54,828 nt of DNA from Desulfovibrio sp. Its GTDB lineage: Bacteria; Desulfobacterota; Desulfovibrionia; Desulfovibrionales; Desulfovibrionaceae. The notes under the pieces are model-generated. The model worked only from the letters and a program-made list of their open reading frames with translations, had not been told where the DNA came from and searched no databases. Made by a program: the position numbers and the translations under genes. Shown here in pieces: positions 31,639-40,922 of this stretch (the stretch's first letter is position 1; each line of letters starts with the position of its first letter). The stretch spans positions 1 through 54,828 of the forward strand of contig JAFTCE010000087.1 in NCBI GenBank assembly GCA_017454855.1, written 5' to 3'.

Positions 31639-32433
31639 TTAGAGCAGAAAACTGTTGACCAGTGAGCCAACCAGCAAATTCCAGCCGTCAACCATGACGA
31701 AAAGCAGCAGCTTGAAAGGCATGGAAACCATCATGGGCGGCAGCATCATCATGCCCATGGCCATCAAGACGCTGGAAACGACCATGTCCAGAACGAGAAA
31801 AGGAATATAGATCAGAAAGCCAATGGTAAAGGCTGTTTTGAGTTCGCTGATCACATAGGCTGCTGCCAGGATCATGGTAGGTACTTCTTCCTTGTTCCTT
31901 GGAGCCTCCATTTGACTGATGGCGTAAAAAACCGAAAGATCTTTTTCGCGTGTGTGCTTGAACATAAAGGTGCGTAGCGGCGCTTGGGCTCGTTCCAGGG
32001 CCAATTTATAGTCGATCTGTTCCTGTAAATAGGGTTGCAGGGCCTGGTCATTGATCTGCTTGCCCACGGGGAACATGATGACAACCGTCATAAAAATGGC
32101 AAGGCTGGCCAGGATCTGGGTGGGTGGCAGTTGCTGTACGCCCATGGCCTGGCGCAAGAAGCTGAACACAATAATGATACGCGTGAAGCTGGTCACCGTG
32201 AGCATGATGGCAGGCGCGACAGACAAAACGGTGAGCAGGAAGAGGATCTCCAGCAGCACCGAGACTTTCTCTGGTGACTTGGCATTGCCGGTGAGCGTGA
32301 GCTGCATGGCTGGCAGATCCAATGCCTGCGCGGCATGGACGAGGTCTGGCAGCAGAAGCACCAGCAGACTAACGGCCAGGGCCGCTGCGGGCATCTTCCA
32401 GAACATCCTCGAAATGTGCGCTGTCCGGATCAT
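31639..32433 (-). CDS. fliP: Flagellar export gate protein FliP
   Basis: This 264-residue protein has a cleavable-looking signal (MPAAALAVSLLVLLLPDLVHA) followed by the FliP core with four membrane segments, FTRIIIVFSFLRQAMGVQQL and FLIYIPFLVLDMVVSSVLMA. With FliQ and FliR it forms the export channel. The ATG at 32433 lies 65 nt inside fliO; an ATG at 32406 is an alternative. The overlap suggests translational coupling. Confidence 0.95.
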   Translation of the reverse strand: MIRTAHISRMFWKMPAAALAVSLLVLLLPDLVHAAQALDLPAMQLTLTGNAKSPEKVSVLLEILFLLTVLSVAPAIMLTVTSFTRIIIVFSFLRQAMGVQQLPPTQILASLAIFMTVVIMFPVGKQINDQALQPYLQEQIDYKLALERAQAPLRTFMFKHTREKDLSVFYAISQMEAPRNKEEVPTMILAAAYVISELKTAFTIGFLIYIPFLVLDMVVSSVLMAMGMMMLPPMMVSMPFKLLLFVMVDGWNLLVGSLVNSFLL

Positions 32434-32896
32434 CTTTTGCCTGCTCCTCGCTCAAGAGAGTAATGCGTTGTTCTGTAATACCCAGCAAAAGGCGTTTATT
32501 CAAAAAACGTACCACCATCAGCCCTTTGCGTGGTCCAAGAGGCAATTGCGCCTCTAAAAGTAGGGCATCGCGGGGCAAGGAGCCTGGCCTGGGGAGAAAA
32601 CGAAAGTGGCCAAAACGTCGAACCAGCCAAAGGCAGAGACAGAATAGGGCCACCAGGACAAAGAGGACGCCGAGAGCCTGGATGTATCCGCTCCAGGTGA
32701 ATACCGGCGCTACTGCCTGCGACTGGCCCTGGAGAGCAATGTCCACGCCTTGCTGAATCTGGGTACTTGCCTCGACAATGGTCTGCTCGAGGGCAGGGTT
32801 GGCAGCAGAGGGCGCGGCAGTTATTGCCTGTGCCATACCATCACCGGCCGGGCTCGTCTCTCCCGCTGCCAGAAGAAGGGTAGCGCTATCAGCCAA
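32369..32896 (-). CDS. fliO: Flagellar protein FliO
   Basis: This 175-residue protein has one transmembrane helix (about 72-92, GVLFVLVALFCLCLWLVRRF) and a C-terminal soluble part with GPRKGLMVVRFLNKRLLLG, typical of FliO, the chaperone for FliP-ring assembly. The N-terminal periplasmic part is Ala/Gln-rich. It overlaps fliN by 8 nt and fliP by 65 nt. Confidence 0.85.
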   Translation of the reverse strand: MADSATLLLAAGETSPAGDGMAQAITAAPSAANPALEQTIVEASTQIQQGVDIALQGQSQAVAPVFTWSGYIQALGVLFVLVALFCLCLWLVRRFGHFRFLPRPGSLPRDALLLEAQLPLGPRKGLMVVRFLNKRLLLGITEQRITLLSEEQAKDDPDSAHFEDVLEDARSGPGR

Positions 32897-33458
32897 GTTG
32901 CTTCACCCGTTCAATGGGACTGATGATGTCCGTCAGGCGCACACCAAATTTTTCATTGATGACAACTGCTTCGCCGCGGGCCACAAGTTTGCCGTTGACG
33001 TACACCTCCAACGGTTCGCCAGCCAGCTTGTTGAGTTCCACAACGGAACCCTGGCCTAGTTGCAATAATTCATTGATCAGCAGTCTGGTTCGTCCTAGTT
33101 CCACGGAAACGTCGAGCGGGATGTCCAAAATGAAATCCAGCTCGCGTTTGAGTTTGTTGTCCTTGGGTTGTCGGGACATTTCGGTCAAATCCTTGAAATG
33201 GGCCTCCGCCGCTTGTGAGGCCATGCCAGACGCAGCGCCGGCACCGCCAAAGGCTTCTGGACCGCTTTTTCCTGCTTCATCGGCAAGGGCTTCCGCCCAT
33301 TGTGCTGCCAAGGCTTCATCGTCCAGTCCGCTACCGGCATTGGGCGTTGTCGCAGCTTGAGCATCGCTGCCGGTTGCCACACGACTGTCGGTTTTGGCTT
33401 CTTCTTCGAGTTGCGCCGCCCATTGGGCAGCCAGAGCTTCCTGTTCATCTTGCGACAT
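32889..33458 (-). CDS. fliN: Flagellar motor switch protein FliN
   Basis: FliN forms the lower part of the C-ring that sets rotation direction. The C-terminal SpoA domain (about 110-189) has ILDIPLDVSVELGRTRLLI and GEPLEVYVNGKLVARGE. The N-terminal part carries the same motif twice, EALAAQWAAQL at 7-17 and EALAAQWAEAL at 48-58. Such a region may bind CheY-type partners. The ATG at 33458 has GGGGG nearby; upstream ATG codons at 33470 and 33485 are alternatives. Confidence 0.92.
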   Translation of the reverse strand: MSQDEQEALAAQWAAQLEEEAKTDSRVATGSDAQAATTPNAGSGLDDEALAAQWAEALADEAGKSGPEAFGGAGAASGMASQAAEAHFKDLTEMSRQPKDNKLKRELDFILDIPLDVSVELGRTRLLINELLQLGQGSVVELNKLAGEPLEVYVNGKLVARGEAVVINEKFGVRLTDIISPIERVKQLG

Positions 33459-33538
33459 GTGTTCCCCCATTCCATCTTCATGCACCTTCGCCCTGACCGG
33501 GACATGATGTCCTGGCAGCGGTCAAGGCGCGACGCGTA

Positions 33539-34153
33539 TTATTGCACAACGAAATCGGTAAAATAGACGCGTATGACGCGCTGTGCCCCCAAGATTTGAT
33601 TGAGTCGGGCAGCGACTTCGGCCTTGAGTAAAATCTTGCCATCCGGAGATGTCAGATCTTCAAGAGACTTGCCCGCAAGCAACATGATCACGGCATCGCG
33701 GATGCGTGCGCTGTTGGCTTTGAGCGCTGCGGAAACGTCGGCATTGACCTCTACCTCCATGCCCAGCTTGAGATAGCGCTGTGCCGACGTGCCAGAGATA
33801 TTCACTGTTACGGGCGGCAGGGGCAGAACCTGTCCATTGCTGCGCGGCAAGGGAGTTTGTCGCTCCACGCGCCCCTCACTGGCAGCCCCTGCCGGGGTTT
33901 TTTCGCCTTCAGCATTGGCTTGAGCTTTGGCGTCCTGGCCCTCTGCAGCCGTGCTTGTCTCGCTTGAGTCAGCGGACGTTTCCACGGCTGGTGTGCGGAT
34001 GAAGAACCACCAGTAAGCCCCGGCCCCGCCCACTGCCCCGAGAATGAGCAGAAAAGCTAACAAAAGTACAATGCGTTTGAACTTGGAAGGTTTTTTGACC
34101 GTTTCGCCCTGCCCTTCCGGCAAGGCCTTGGCATCCTTGTCTTTGGCCGCCAT
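33539..34153 (-). CDS. fliL: Flagellar basal body protein FliL
   Basis: This 204-residue protein has a basic cytoplasmic start, one transmembrane helix (about 28-50, IVLLLAFLLILGAVGGAGAY), a Ser/Ala/Glu-rich linker and a C-terminal periplasmic FliL domain with YLKLGMEVEVNADVSAAL and VIRVYFTDFVVQ. FliL stabilises the stators around the motor. An 80-nt gap separates it from fliN. Confidence 0.9.
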   Translation of the reverse strand: MAAKDKDAKALPEGQGETVKKPSKFKRIVLLLAFLLILGAVGGAGAYWWFFIRTPAVETSADSSETSTAAEGQDAKAQANAEGEKTPAGAASEGRVERQTPLPRSNGQVLPLPPVTVNISGTSAQRYLKLGMEVEVNADVSAALKANSARIRDAVIMLLAGKSLEDLTSPDGKILLKAEVAARLNQILGAQRVIRVYFTDFVVQ

Positions 34154-34216
34154 GTCTGCACTCCGCTGTCCGCAGGGGGTATTGCAGCTCTATCGTCCGC
34201 AATGGGCCTGCGGGAA

Positions 34217-34960
34217 TCATGCTTCCGGCTTTGCCCCCTTGGGGGAGCGCGGGCCGAAAATCTCCGTTCCGATACGTACCATGGTCGCCCCTTCGGCCAC
34301 GGCTTCCTCAAAATCACCGCTCATGCCCATTGACAATTCGGGCAGAGGCAGACCGCAGCGCCGTCGCAAATCGTCGCGCAATTGGCGCAACTTGGCAAAA
34401 TGGGGGCGCGCTGCTTGCCCGGCGTCAAAGACCGGCGGCAGACACATGAGTCCGCGCACGTCGAGATGCGGGCAATGTTCAAGAACATAATCGGCCAATT
34501 CCGGCAAAGCGCCAGGAAAAACGCCATTTTTTTGTTCTTCCTCAGCTATATTGACCTCAAAAAGCACTGGCTGTTGCCCGTGCAAGTCGGCTGTGTGCCG
34601 TTCCAGAGCATCAGCCAGTCTGCGGGAGTCCAAGGTATGTACGAGGGAGAAAGCCCCGGCCACCTGTGCGGCCTTACGGCTTTGCACATGGCCGATCATA
34701 TGCCAGCGTAACTGCGCGCAGGGCGCATGACTTCCCACTTGGGCATGAACCTCTTCCCTTTTGCGTAGGGCTTCTTGGACGTAATTTTCGCCGAAATCTA
34801 GCTGCCCTGCGTTAACACAGGCGACTATATCCGCTGCCTCATGGAACTTTGATACGGCAATAAGCCTAACTTCGGAACGCGAACGCCCCACTGCGGCGCA
34901 AGCTTGTTCCAGGCGCTGCAGAACGTGTGCATAGCGTTGCAAGATCAAAGGAGCATCCAT
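34217..34960 (-). CDS. yggS: PLP homeostasis protein YggS/PLPBP
   Basis: This 247-residue PLP-binding protein of the YggS family lacks enzyme activity and buffers pyridoxal phosphate. The PLP Lys is Lys38 in LIAVSKFHEA. FGENYVQEAL, RWHMIGHVQSRKA and LSMGMSGDFEEAVAEGATMV match the family. It lies 3 nt after era and 63 nt before fliL, so it may share the flagellar operon's transcript. Confidence 0.93.
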   Translation of the reverse strand: MDAPLILQRYAHVLQRLEQACAAVGRSRSEVRLIAVSKFHEAADIVACVNAGQLDFGENYVQEALRKREEVHAQVGSHAPCAQLRWHMIGHVQSRKAAQVAGAFSLVHTLDSRRLADALERHTADLHGQQPVLFEVNIAEEEQKNGVFPGALPELADYVLEHCPHLDVRGLMCLPPVFDAGQAARPHFAKLRQLRDDLRRRCGLPLPELSMGMSGDFEEAVAEGATMVRIGTEIFGPRSPKGAKPEA

Positions 34961-34963
34961 TGT

Positions 34964-35887
34964 CTACTCTGGCATCAGCCCCATTTCGCGTAAAAATCCC
35001 ACATCGTCAAACCAGCGTTCGCGCACCTTGACCCATAGCTCCAGGTGAGCCTTTCCTTCCAGAAGCTCCTGAATATCTTTGCGTGCCTCCATGCCAATTT
35101 GCTTGATAGTGGCTCCGGCCCTGCCGATGATCATGGCCTTGTGCATGGGGCGGGCCACATAAATGACCGCATGAATGATCGTTAGCGCACGTTTTTCGTC
35201 CACTTCCCAGCTTTCCACGTTGACAGCTACGGAATACGGGACTTCCTGCCGCAGGTGTAAAAAGAGTTTTTCACGGATGATTTCCGCCGCCATGAAGCGT
35301 AGGGGAGCGGTAGAAATCTGGTCTTCGGGAAAAGCCGCCGCTCCAAGGGGCAATTGCGTGCGAATCAGTTCCACAAGGGCAGGCAACCCGTCTTTAAGCA
35401 GCGCTGAAAGGGGGAACATTTCCGCCTTGGGCCACATGTCGTGCAGGCGCGTCAGCAGAGGCAGCATGCGGCTTTTGTCGGCAAAGAGATCGACCTTGTT
35501 GACGGCCACGATCATGGGCCTCGCGTCTTCGGCAAGGGCGTTGGCAAGGGGGGTCATATCCCGCTCAAGAAATTCAGGGTGGAGAATGTAGAGATGGGCA
35601 TCCAGCACAGGCAGGATCACGTCGGCTTGGCCAAGGCTTTGCCATACGGCCTGAATCATGGTCTTGCTCAAGCGTCCGCGAACCTGGGTCAGGCCAGGTG
35701 TGTCCATGAAAACCATCTGGCTCTGCGCATCCGTGCGAATGCCCACGATCTGGTTGCGCGTGGTCTGCGGCCTGGGCGTGACAATGGTCACCTTCTGGCC
35801 CAAAAGAGCATTGAGTAGTGTGGATTTGCCGGCATTGGGTGGACCGAGGATGGCCACGCGACCGCATCGAAAATTGGTATCGGACAT
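34964..35887 (-). CDS. era: GTPase Era
   Basis: This 307-residue GTPase acts in 16S rRNA maturation and 30S assembly. It has G1 GPPNAGKST at 15-23, G3 in MDTPGL, G4 NKVD, and a C-terminal KH domain with [20 protein letters not shown] (about 262-281). The ATG at 35887 is preceded by GGGAG; the longer frame to 35974 is not needed. It heads the unit that leads into yggS and the fli genes. Confidence 0.95.
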   Translation of the reverse strand: MSDTNFRCGRVAILGPPNAGKSTLLNALLGQKVTIVTPRPQTTRNQIVGIRTDAQSQMVFMDTPGLTQVRGRLSKTMIQAVWQSLGQADVILPVLDAHLYILHPEFLERDMTPLANALAEDARPMIVAVNKVDLFADKSRMLPLLTRLHDMWPKAEMFPLSALLKDGLPALVELIRTQLPLGAAAFPEDQISTAPLRFMAAEIIREKLFLHLRQEVPYSVAVNVESWEVDEKRALTIIHAVIYVARPMHKAMIIGRAGATIKQIGMEARKDIQELLEGKAHLELWVKVRERWFDDVGFLREMGLMPE

Positions 35888-36132
35888 GCATTCTCCCGAC
35901 CGGAAAACCGGCCACTTGCGACAGTCAAGCGCTACGTGCGCGCAGGTGCAAACCTGCTTCCCCATATGTCCCACATCCTGCCTTTGCGGTCAAGCCAGGT
36001 CTCGTGGGCTTGCGCTGATGATGTGCTGGATTGTAACAAAAATCAAGAAATAGCACGGTTATTGCAAATTAAGGACAAGAAACGCTGCTGCTGGCGATGC
36101 GCCAGGGCCGAAAATGATGGTGAGGTGTGAAG

Positions 36133-37296
36133 ATGAAGCCAGCTACGGTCTTCTTTATGGCCTGTGGCCTTTTGGCGGCAACAGCCCTGCTTGCCTTGCT
36201 GACTGCCTTTGTGCCCCAAACGAGGGTCACGGAAGTGCGTCGTCCGGCAACGCACACGGTGCTTAAGCCTGGGGCGCAAGACATGCCGACCAGTATTGTG
36301 TCCTGTGGAAACGGTCTTCGGCAATGGGCTGTGCGCGGGCGTGTGTTTACGCGTGAAGCCCTAGGGCCGATACTGGTTTTTTCCTCGCCCAACGGGGACG
36401 AAGACAGGCACGTTGCTCCCAAGCTGTCCGTGCGGGAACAAGCAAGCATGGTGGCCCTTGCCCCTGGAGGGGTGCGTCTGTTCACTGGTGCGCAGGAAGT
36501 AGTTTTTCAGGACGATGCTCAGGGTGTTTTTTCGCCTTTGCTGGGCATGGATGACCCTGGTCTGCCGCTTTTGTTCAGCAATCAGCCGCGTCAATATGGT
36601 GACGCCTTGGATATTTCTGGTCATCCTCTGCGTTGGGGGCAGGGGGAATATCTTTTTCATCGGCAGCAGCCTGGTTCCCCGGAACAGGCCATGACGGCGT
36701 TGCGCCGCAGCGTGGAACGCAGGATGCAGGAGCAGGTTCTGGCGGGACGGCAAATGCGTCCTGCGCTGGCTTTCCGCCAGATTGTGGAGAGCTGCGCTGA
36801 GCGATTTGGTCTCAATGTGGCCCTTGTCTATGCCATCATTCATAGTGAGAGCAATTTTTCCACAACACTTGTCAGCCCCAAATCGGCCATGGGACTCATG
36901 CAGATCTTGCCAGGCACGGCCAGCGGCGAAATTCACCGCTACCTGCATGGCCAAAGTGGTACCGTCGGCTTTGCGCAGTTGCGCGAACCTGAAATAAATA
37001 TCCGTTACGGCACGGCGTACCTGCATATTTTGCTCACGCGCTATTTCAGTGCTGTGCATGATCCCCTGTCGCGCGAGTATTGCGCCGTGGCTGCGTACAA
37101 CATGGGGCCGAATCGTCTCCTTCGCTTTTACGGGCCAGACGACGTCAAGGCAGTGGCACGCATCAATGCCATGTCAGCCCAAGAGTTGTTCCACGATCTC
37201 GTGACGCGTTTGCCATACCGGGAGACGCGAACCTATGTGGGCCGGGTGCAGCAAAGGAAGGCCATGTATGCGGCCCTCGTGGCTGTTTTGTCCTGA
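36133..37296 (+). CDS. Lytic transglycosylase, SLT domain
   Basis: This 387-residue protein has an N-terminal membrane anchor or signal (about 4-28). The C-terminal SLT domain (about 220-375) carries the catalytic Glu239 in IIHSESNFS and the motif SAMGLMQILPGTA, with a second AAYNMGPNRL segment. It cleaves peptidoglycan glycan strands. The ATG at 36133 has GAGGT upstream; a GTG at 36127 is the alternative. The N-terminal half matches no family I recognise. Confidence 0.85.
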   Translation: MKPATVFFMACGLLAATALLALLTAFVPQTRVTEVRRPATHTVLKPGAQDMPTSIVSCGNGLRQWAVRGRVFTREALGPILVFSSPNGDEDRHVAPKLSVREQASMVALAPGGVRLFTGAQEVVFQDDAQGVFSPLLGMDDPGLPLLFSNQPRQYGDALDISGHPLRWGQGEYLFHRQQPGSPEQAMTALRRSVERRMQEQVLAGRQMRPALAFRQIVESCAERFGLNVALVYAIIHSESNFSTTLVSPKSAMGLMQILPGTASGEIHRYLHGQSGTVGFAQLREPEINIRYGTAYLHILLTRYFSAVHDPLSREYCAVAAYNMGPNRLLRFYGPDDVKAVARINAMSAQELFHDLVTRLPYRETRTYVGRVQQRKAMYAALVAVLS

Positions 37297-37444
37297 TTGT
37301 CGGTGTTTTTTGCCTTTGTCCCGTTGAGTCCCTGTTTTAGGCGGTACTACTTGCGTCTCTGCTGTCTTTTCGCTACCTTGGGGACGATGATTGCAACACA
37401 CAGTGTGGCACAACCCGGATTTTCCCCGGCAGCGAGGAGTATAC

Positions 37445-38014
37445 ATGCCTTCCGCTCATACCATTGGCTCACGTATCCATGCCATGCGTCTGGAACACGA
37501 CATGGATATCCAGACCCTGGCCCAGAACACGGGTTTAAGCGTCTCGTATCTCGAAAAATTGGAAAATGACGCCATTTATCCCTGCATCGGGCCTTTACAA
37601 AAGGTTTCGCGCGCTTTGGGAGTGCGCCTGGGTACATTTTTGGACGATCAATTTACCCGTGACCCCGTCATCAGCAGTATCCACGAGCGGGCAGAGGCCG
37701 ACGAAGCCCTGCACACAGGTCGCATCCCCCATGCTGGCTATGCGTACCATGCGCTGGCCAAGGGAAAAAACGACAGGAACATGGAACCCTTTTATATTCG
37801 CATTTACCCCGTCAGCGGCGAGCGCAAAACCACATCGCACCAGGGTGAGGAATTCATTTGCGTACTCAAGGGAGAACTGCTGGTGGTCTATGGACGGGAA
37901 ACGCACGTCCTCACATCCGGGCAAACCATCTACTACAATTCCGTTGTGCCCCATTATATTGGGGCGGCTGGTGACGATCCTGTGGAAATCATTGCCGTAA
38001 CGTACAATCCCTGA
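37445..38014 (+). CDS. XRE-family regulator with cupin domain
   Basis: This 189-residue protein has an N-terminal HTH (about 5-62, TIGSRIHAMRLEHDMDIQTL) and a C-terminal cupin (about 105-185, with TSHQGEEFICVLKGELLVVY and YYNSVVPHYI). This HTH-cupin type usually senses a small molecule and controls a neighbouring catabolic gene. GAGGAG precedes the ATG at 37445. The next gene, 85 nt on, is an AMP-forming acyl-CoA synthetase, its likely target. Confidence 0.88.
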   Translation: MPSAHTIGSRIHAMRLEHDMDIQTLAQNTGLSVSYLEKLENDAIYPCIGPLQKVSRALGVRLGTFLDDQFTRDPVISSIHERAEADEALHTGRIPHAGYAYHALAKGKNDRNMEPFYIRIYPVSGERKTTSHQGEEFICVLKGELLVVYGRETHVLTSGQTIYYNSVVPHYIGAAGDDPVEIIAVTYNP

Positions 38015-38099
38015 CCTTTTTGGGTCAACATGCACCTGGCTGTGGCCTGCAGCGCCATGCTGCGTCCTGCGTTCATAGGGCAGTATTGAAGGAGAATAT

Positions 38100-39779
38100 A
38101 TGGAAGAAAAGGTTCGCGAGCGACAGGCGCAATTTGTTCTGCGTGAATGGACGCTGGGGCAGGTATTAGATCACACCGTAGCCCGTTATCCAGACAATGA
38201 TGCCGTGGTTTATGCGGATCGCAACTATCGGCTGACCTGGAGGGAATTCGGCGAGCTGGTGGATACCTTTGCCAGGGGACTCATGGCCCTGGGCATCCAA
38301 AAAGGGGAGAAGGTTGCCGTATGGGCAACCAATGTGCCCTACTGGGTGGCCCTGCAATTTGCCACCGCCAAGATTGGCGCGGTCATGCTTACGGTAAATA
38401 CGAACTATCGCGAACATGAGTTGCGGTATCTGATGACCCAGTCCGAGTGCGAAAATATTTTTCTCATTGATAGGATGCGCGACCATGACTATTTGGAAAC
38501 CCTCTATCGCATCGCGCCCGAGCTGCGCACCTTGTCGCGTGGACATTTACATTGCAAGAATTTGCCCCACTTGAAACGCGTCTGTTTTCTGGGTGCCGAA
38601 AAATTTCGGGGCATGTATTCTGTCCCGGAAATTCTCGCTTTGGCCGTCATGACGGACGAATCTGAGTATGCGGCGCGACAGGCCCAGCTCTCTCCCTGGG
38701 ATGTCGTCAACATGCAATATACGTCGGGCACCACGGGTTTCCCACGCGGCGTCATGCTGACCCATGTGGGCGTAGGACTCAATGGCTACTGGATTGGCGC
38801 CCATCAGAACTTTGGCCCGGAAGATCGCGTCTGCCTGCCTGTGCCGCTTTTTCACTGCTTTGGCTGCGTGTTGGGTGTTTCCGCCTGTGTCAATCATGGC
38901 GCGGCCATGATCATCCTAGAGACGTTCAACGCCCTCAAGGTTCTGGCGGCCTTGGATCATGAACGCTGCACTGCCGTGTACGGTGTGCCCACCATGTTCT
39001 TGGCTGAGCTTGAGCATCCTCTATTCCACCGCTTTGACCTCTCGCGTATGCGTACGGGCATCATGGCAGGCTCCGTGTGCCCCGAGCCGCTCATGCAGCG
39101 CGTGGTCAATGACATGCATATGACAGAAATCACCATTTGCTACGGTCTGACGGAAGCTTCGCCAGTGATGACACAGTCTGATATTCACGATCCGCTGTCC
39201 GTACGCTGTGAGACCGTCGGCTGCGCCATGCCTGGCATTGAGGTTCGCGTGGGCGACTCGGAAACCTGCGCGGAATTGCCGCGAGGCCAGGTCGGCGAAA
39301 TACTCTGCCGTGGGTACAATGTTATGAAAGGCTACTACAATATGCCGGAAGATACGGCCAAGGCCATTAGTCCCGATGGTTGGCTGCATTCCGGGGATCT
39401 CGGCGTCATGGACGAAAATGGGTATTTGCGCGTCACAGGTCGCATCAAAGATATGATTATCCGTGGCGGAGAAAACATTTATCCACGCGAAGTGGAAGAA
39501 TTTCTCATGGGCATGCCTGGTTTGCTGGATGTGCAGGTGGTTGCCGTGCCCAGCCGTAAGTATGGTGAAGAAGTGGCGGCATTCATCATAGCCAAGCCGG
39601 GCGTGGAGTTGCTGGCCGAAGACGTGCGTGCCTTTTGCCGCGGCAAGATCGCCTGGTACAAGGTGCCTCGCTATGTGCAGATGGTGACGGGTTTTCCGCT
39701 GACTGCCAGCGGAAAAATTCAAAAGTTCAAGTTGCGTGAAATGGCAGCTACCCTCTGGCCTGAGGCCATGCAGGGTTAG
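38100..39779 (+). CDS. AMP-forming acyl-CoA synthetase / ligase
   Basis: This 559-residue ANL-superfamily enzyme has the P-loop QYTSGTTGFPRGVMLTH (about 202-218), YGLTEASPV, WLHSGDLGVMDENGYLRVTG, and the C-terminal hinge GRIKDMIIRGGENIYP with the catalytic Lys in SGKIQKFKLREM. It activates a carboxylic acid to its CoA thioester; the substrate is probably a medium- or long-chain fatty acid but is not fixed by the sequence. GAAGGAG precedes the start. An XRE-cupin gene sits just upstream. Confidence 0.9.
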   Translation: MEEKVRERQAQFVLREWTLGQVLDHTVARYPDNDAVVYADRNYRLTWREFGELVDTFARGLMALGIQKGEKVAVWATNVPYWVALQFATAKIGAVMLTVNTNYREHELRYLMTQSECENIFLIDRMRDHDYLETLYRIAPELRTLSRGHLHCKNLPHLKRVCFLGAEKFRGMYSVPEILALAVMTDESEYAARQAQLSPWDVVNMQYTSGTTGFPRGVMLTHVGVGLNGYWIGAHQNFGPEDRVCLPVPLFHCFGCVLGVSACVNHGAAMIILETFNALKVLAALDHERCTAVYGVPTMFLAELEHPLFHRFDLSRMRTGIMAGSVCPEPLMQRVVNDMHMTEITICYGLTEASPVMTQSDIHDPLSVRCETVGCAMPGIEVRVGDSETCAELPRGQVGEILCRGYNVMKGYYNMPEDTAKAISPDGWLHSGDLGVMDENGYLRVTGRIKDMIIRGGENIYPREVEEFLMGMPGLLDVQVVAVPSRKYGEEVAAFIIAKPGVELLAEDVRAFCRGKIAWYKVPRYVQMVTGFPLTASGKIQKFKLREMAATLWPEAMQG

Positions 39780-39854
39780 AGGAATCTTCACGAACGACCT
39801 TTGAGCAAAGTAACATCGACAAAACAGCATCCAATGATAGGCGGCGCGTAGACC

Positions 39855-40886
39855 ATGAGCGAACAAAATTTTACCTTTTCCGAACCTTTGGATCTGGCTG
39901 AAGGAAAGCCTGCACAGACCTTGGCAGCACCGGCGGATGCCTGCGCCGCCTTCTGCCCCCTTGCCCGCATACCTGCTGAGGTCTGGAAGGATGTCCTGCG
40001 CCCCCCTTTTCGCAAGCGTCATCCTTGGCTTTTTTGGACTTTTGTGGTGGCCCTCCGGGTCGGTCTGGGCAGTCTGCCTACGGCTTTCAGCAGTACGGAT
40101 GGTATCATGGGTGGCTCGCGTCTGGCCCTGGTCAGTATAAGCGGTCCCATCATGGACGTGGGTCCGACGTTGCGCTGGATTCGCACCGTTGGCAATGATG
40201 AGGACATCAAGGGCGTACTCGTACGCGTGGATTCCCCCGGGGGGGGCGCGGCGGCTTCACAGGAAGTGTATGCAGCCCTGCGCAGGCTGGCGGAAAAAAA
40301 ACCCGTGGCCGTGAGCATGGGTTCCATGGCCGCCTCCGGCGGATTGATGGTCAGCATGGCCGGAAGACGCATCTTTGCCAACGCTTCAACCGTGACAGGT
40401 TCCATCGGTGTGCGCATGGACATACCTCAGGTTCAGGGCCTGCTCGCCAAGTTGGGCTTGGGTCAAGAAACCGTGACCACGGCACCGTACAAAGATGCCG
40501 GCTCGTACTTGCGCCCCCTTTCCAGCGAACAACGGGCCTATTTTCAGGGCGTTCTGGACGACATGCATGCACAATTCGTGGAAATCGTCGCTGAAGGCCG
40601 CCACATGGACAAGGCTCGAGCGTCGTCCCTGGCGGACGGCAAGATCATGACCGGGCGCGAAGCGTTGCACATAGGGCTTGTGGATGCCCTGGGCGGGGAG
40701 GATGAGGCCCTGCAGTGGCTGGCCGAGCAATGCGGTGTGCCCGTAGAGCGCAAGCTGCAAATGCGTCCCAAGGAAGACGGTTGGTTGCCCCGCAGCCTCA
40801 AGACATGGTTGCGCATGGAACTGGAGGACGGCTTGGGCGCATTGGCCACAGGCTCCTTGCAGCCGGTGTTTTTGTTCCAGATGTAG
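39855..40886 (+). CDS. sppA: SppA-type signal peptide peptidase, S49 family
   Basis: This 343-residue membrane protease has one N-terminal transmembrane segment (about 60-80). The serine nucleophile is Ser161 in SMAASGGLMVS and the general base is Lys213 in APYKDAGSY, giving the Ser/Lys dyad of the short SppA form. It degrades cleaved signal peptides in the inner membrane. Its 3' end faces glf, 36 nt away. Confidence 0.9.
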   Translation: MSEQNFTFSEPLDLAEGKPAQTLAAPADACAAFCPLARIPAEVWKDVLRPPFRKRHPWLFWTFVVALRVGLGSLPTAFSSTDGIMGGSRLALVSISGPIMDVGPTLRWIRTVGNDEDIKGVLVRVDSPGGGAAASQEVYAALRRLAEKKPVAVSMGSMAASGGLMVSMAGRRIFANASTVTGSIGVRMDIPQVQGLLAKLGLGQETVTTAPYKDAGSYLRPLSSEQRAYFQGVLDDMHAQFVEIVAEGRHMDKARASSLADGKIMTGREALHIGLVDALGGEDEALQWLAEQCGVPVERKLQMRPKEDGWLPRSLKTWLRMELEDGLGALATGSLQPVFLFQM

Positions 40887-40922
40887 GAGTCGTGGCCTCT
40901 GCCAAGGCGTAGGCGAGATGGG

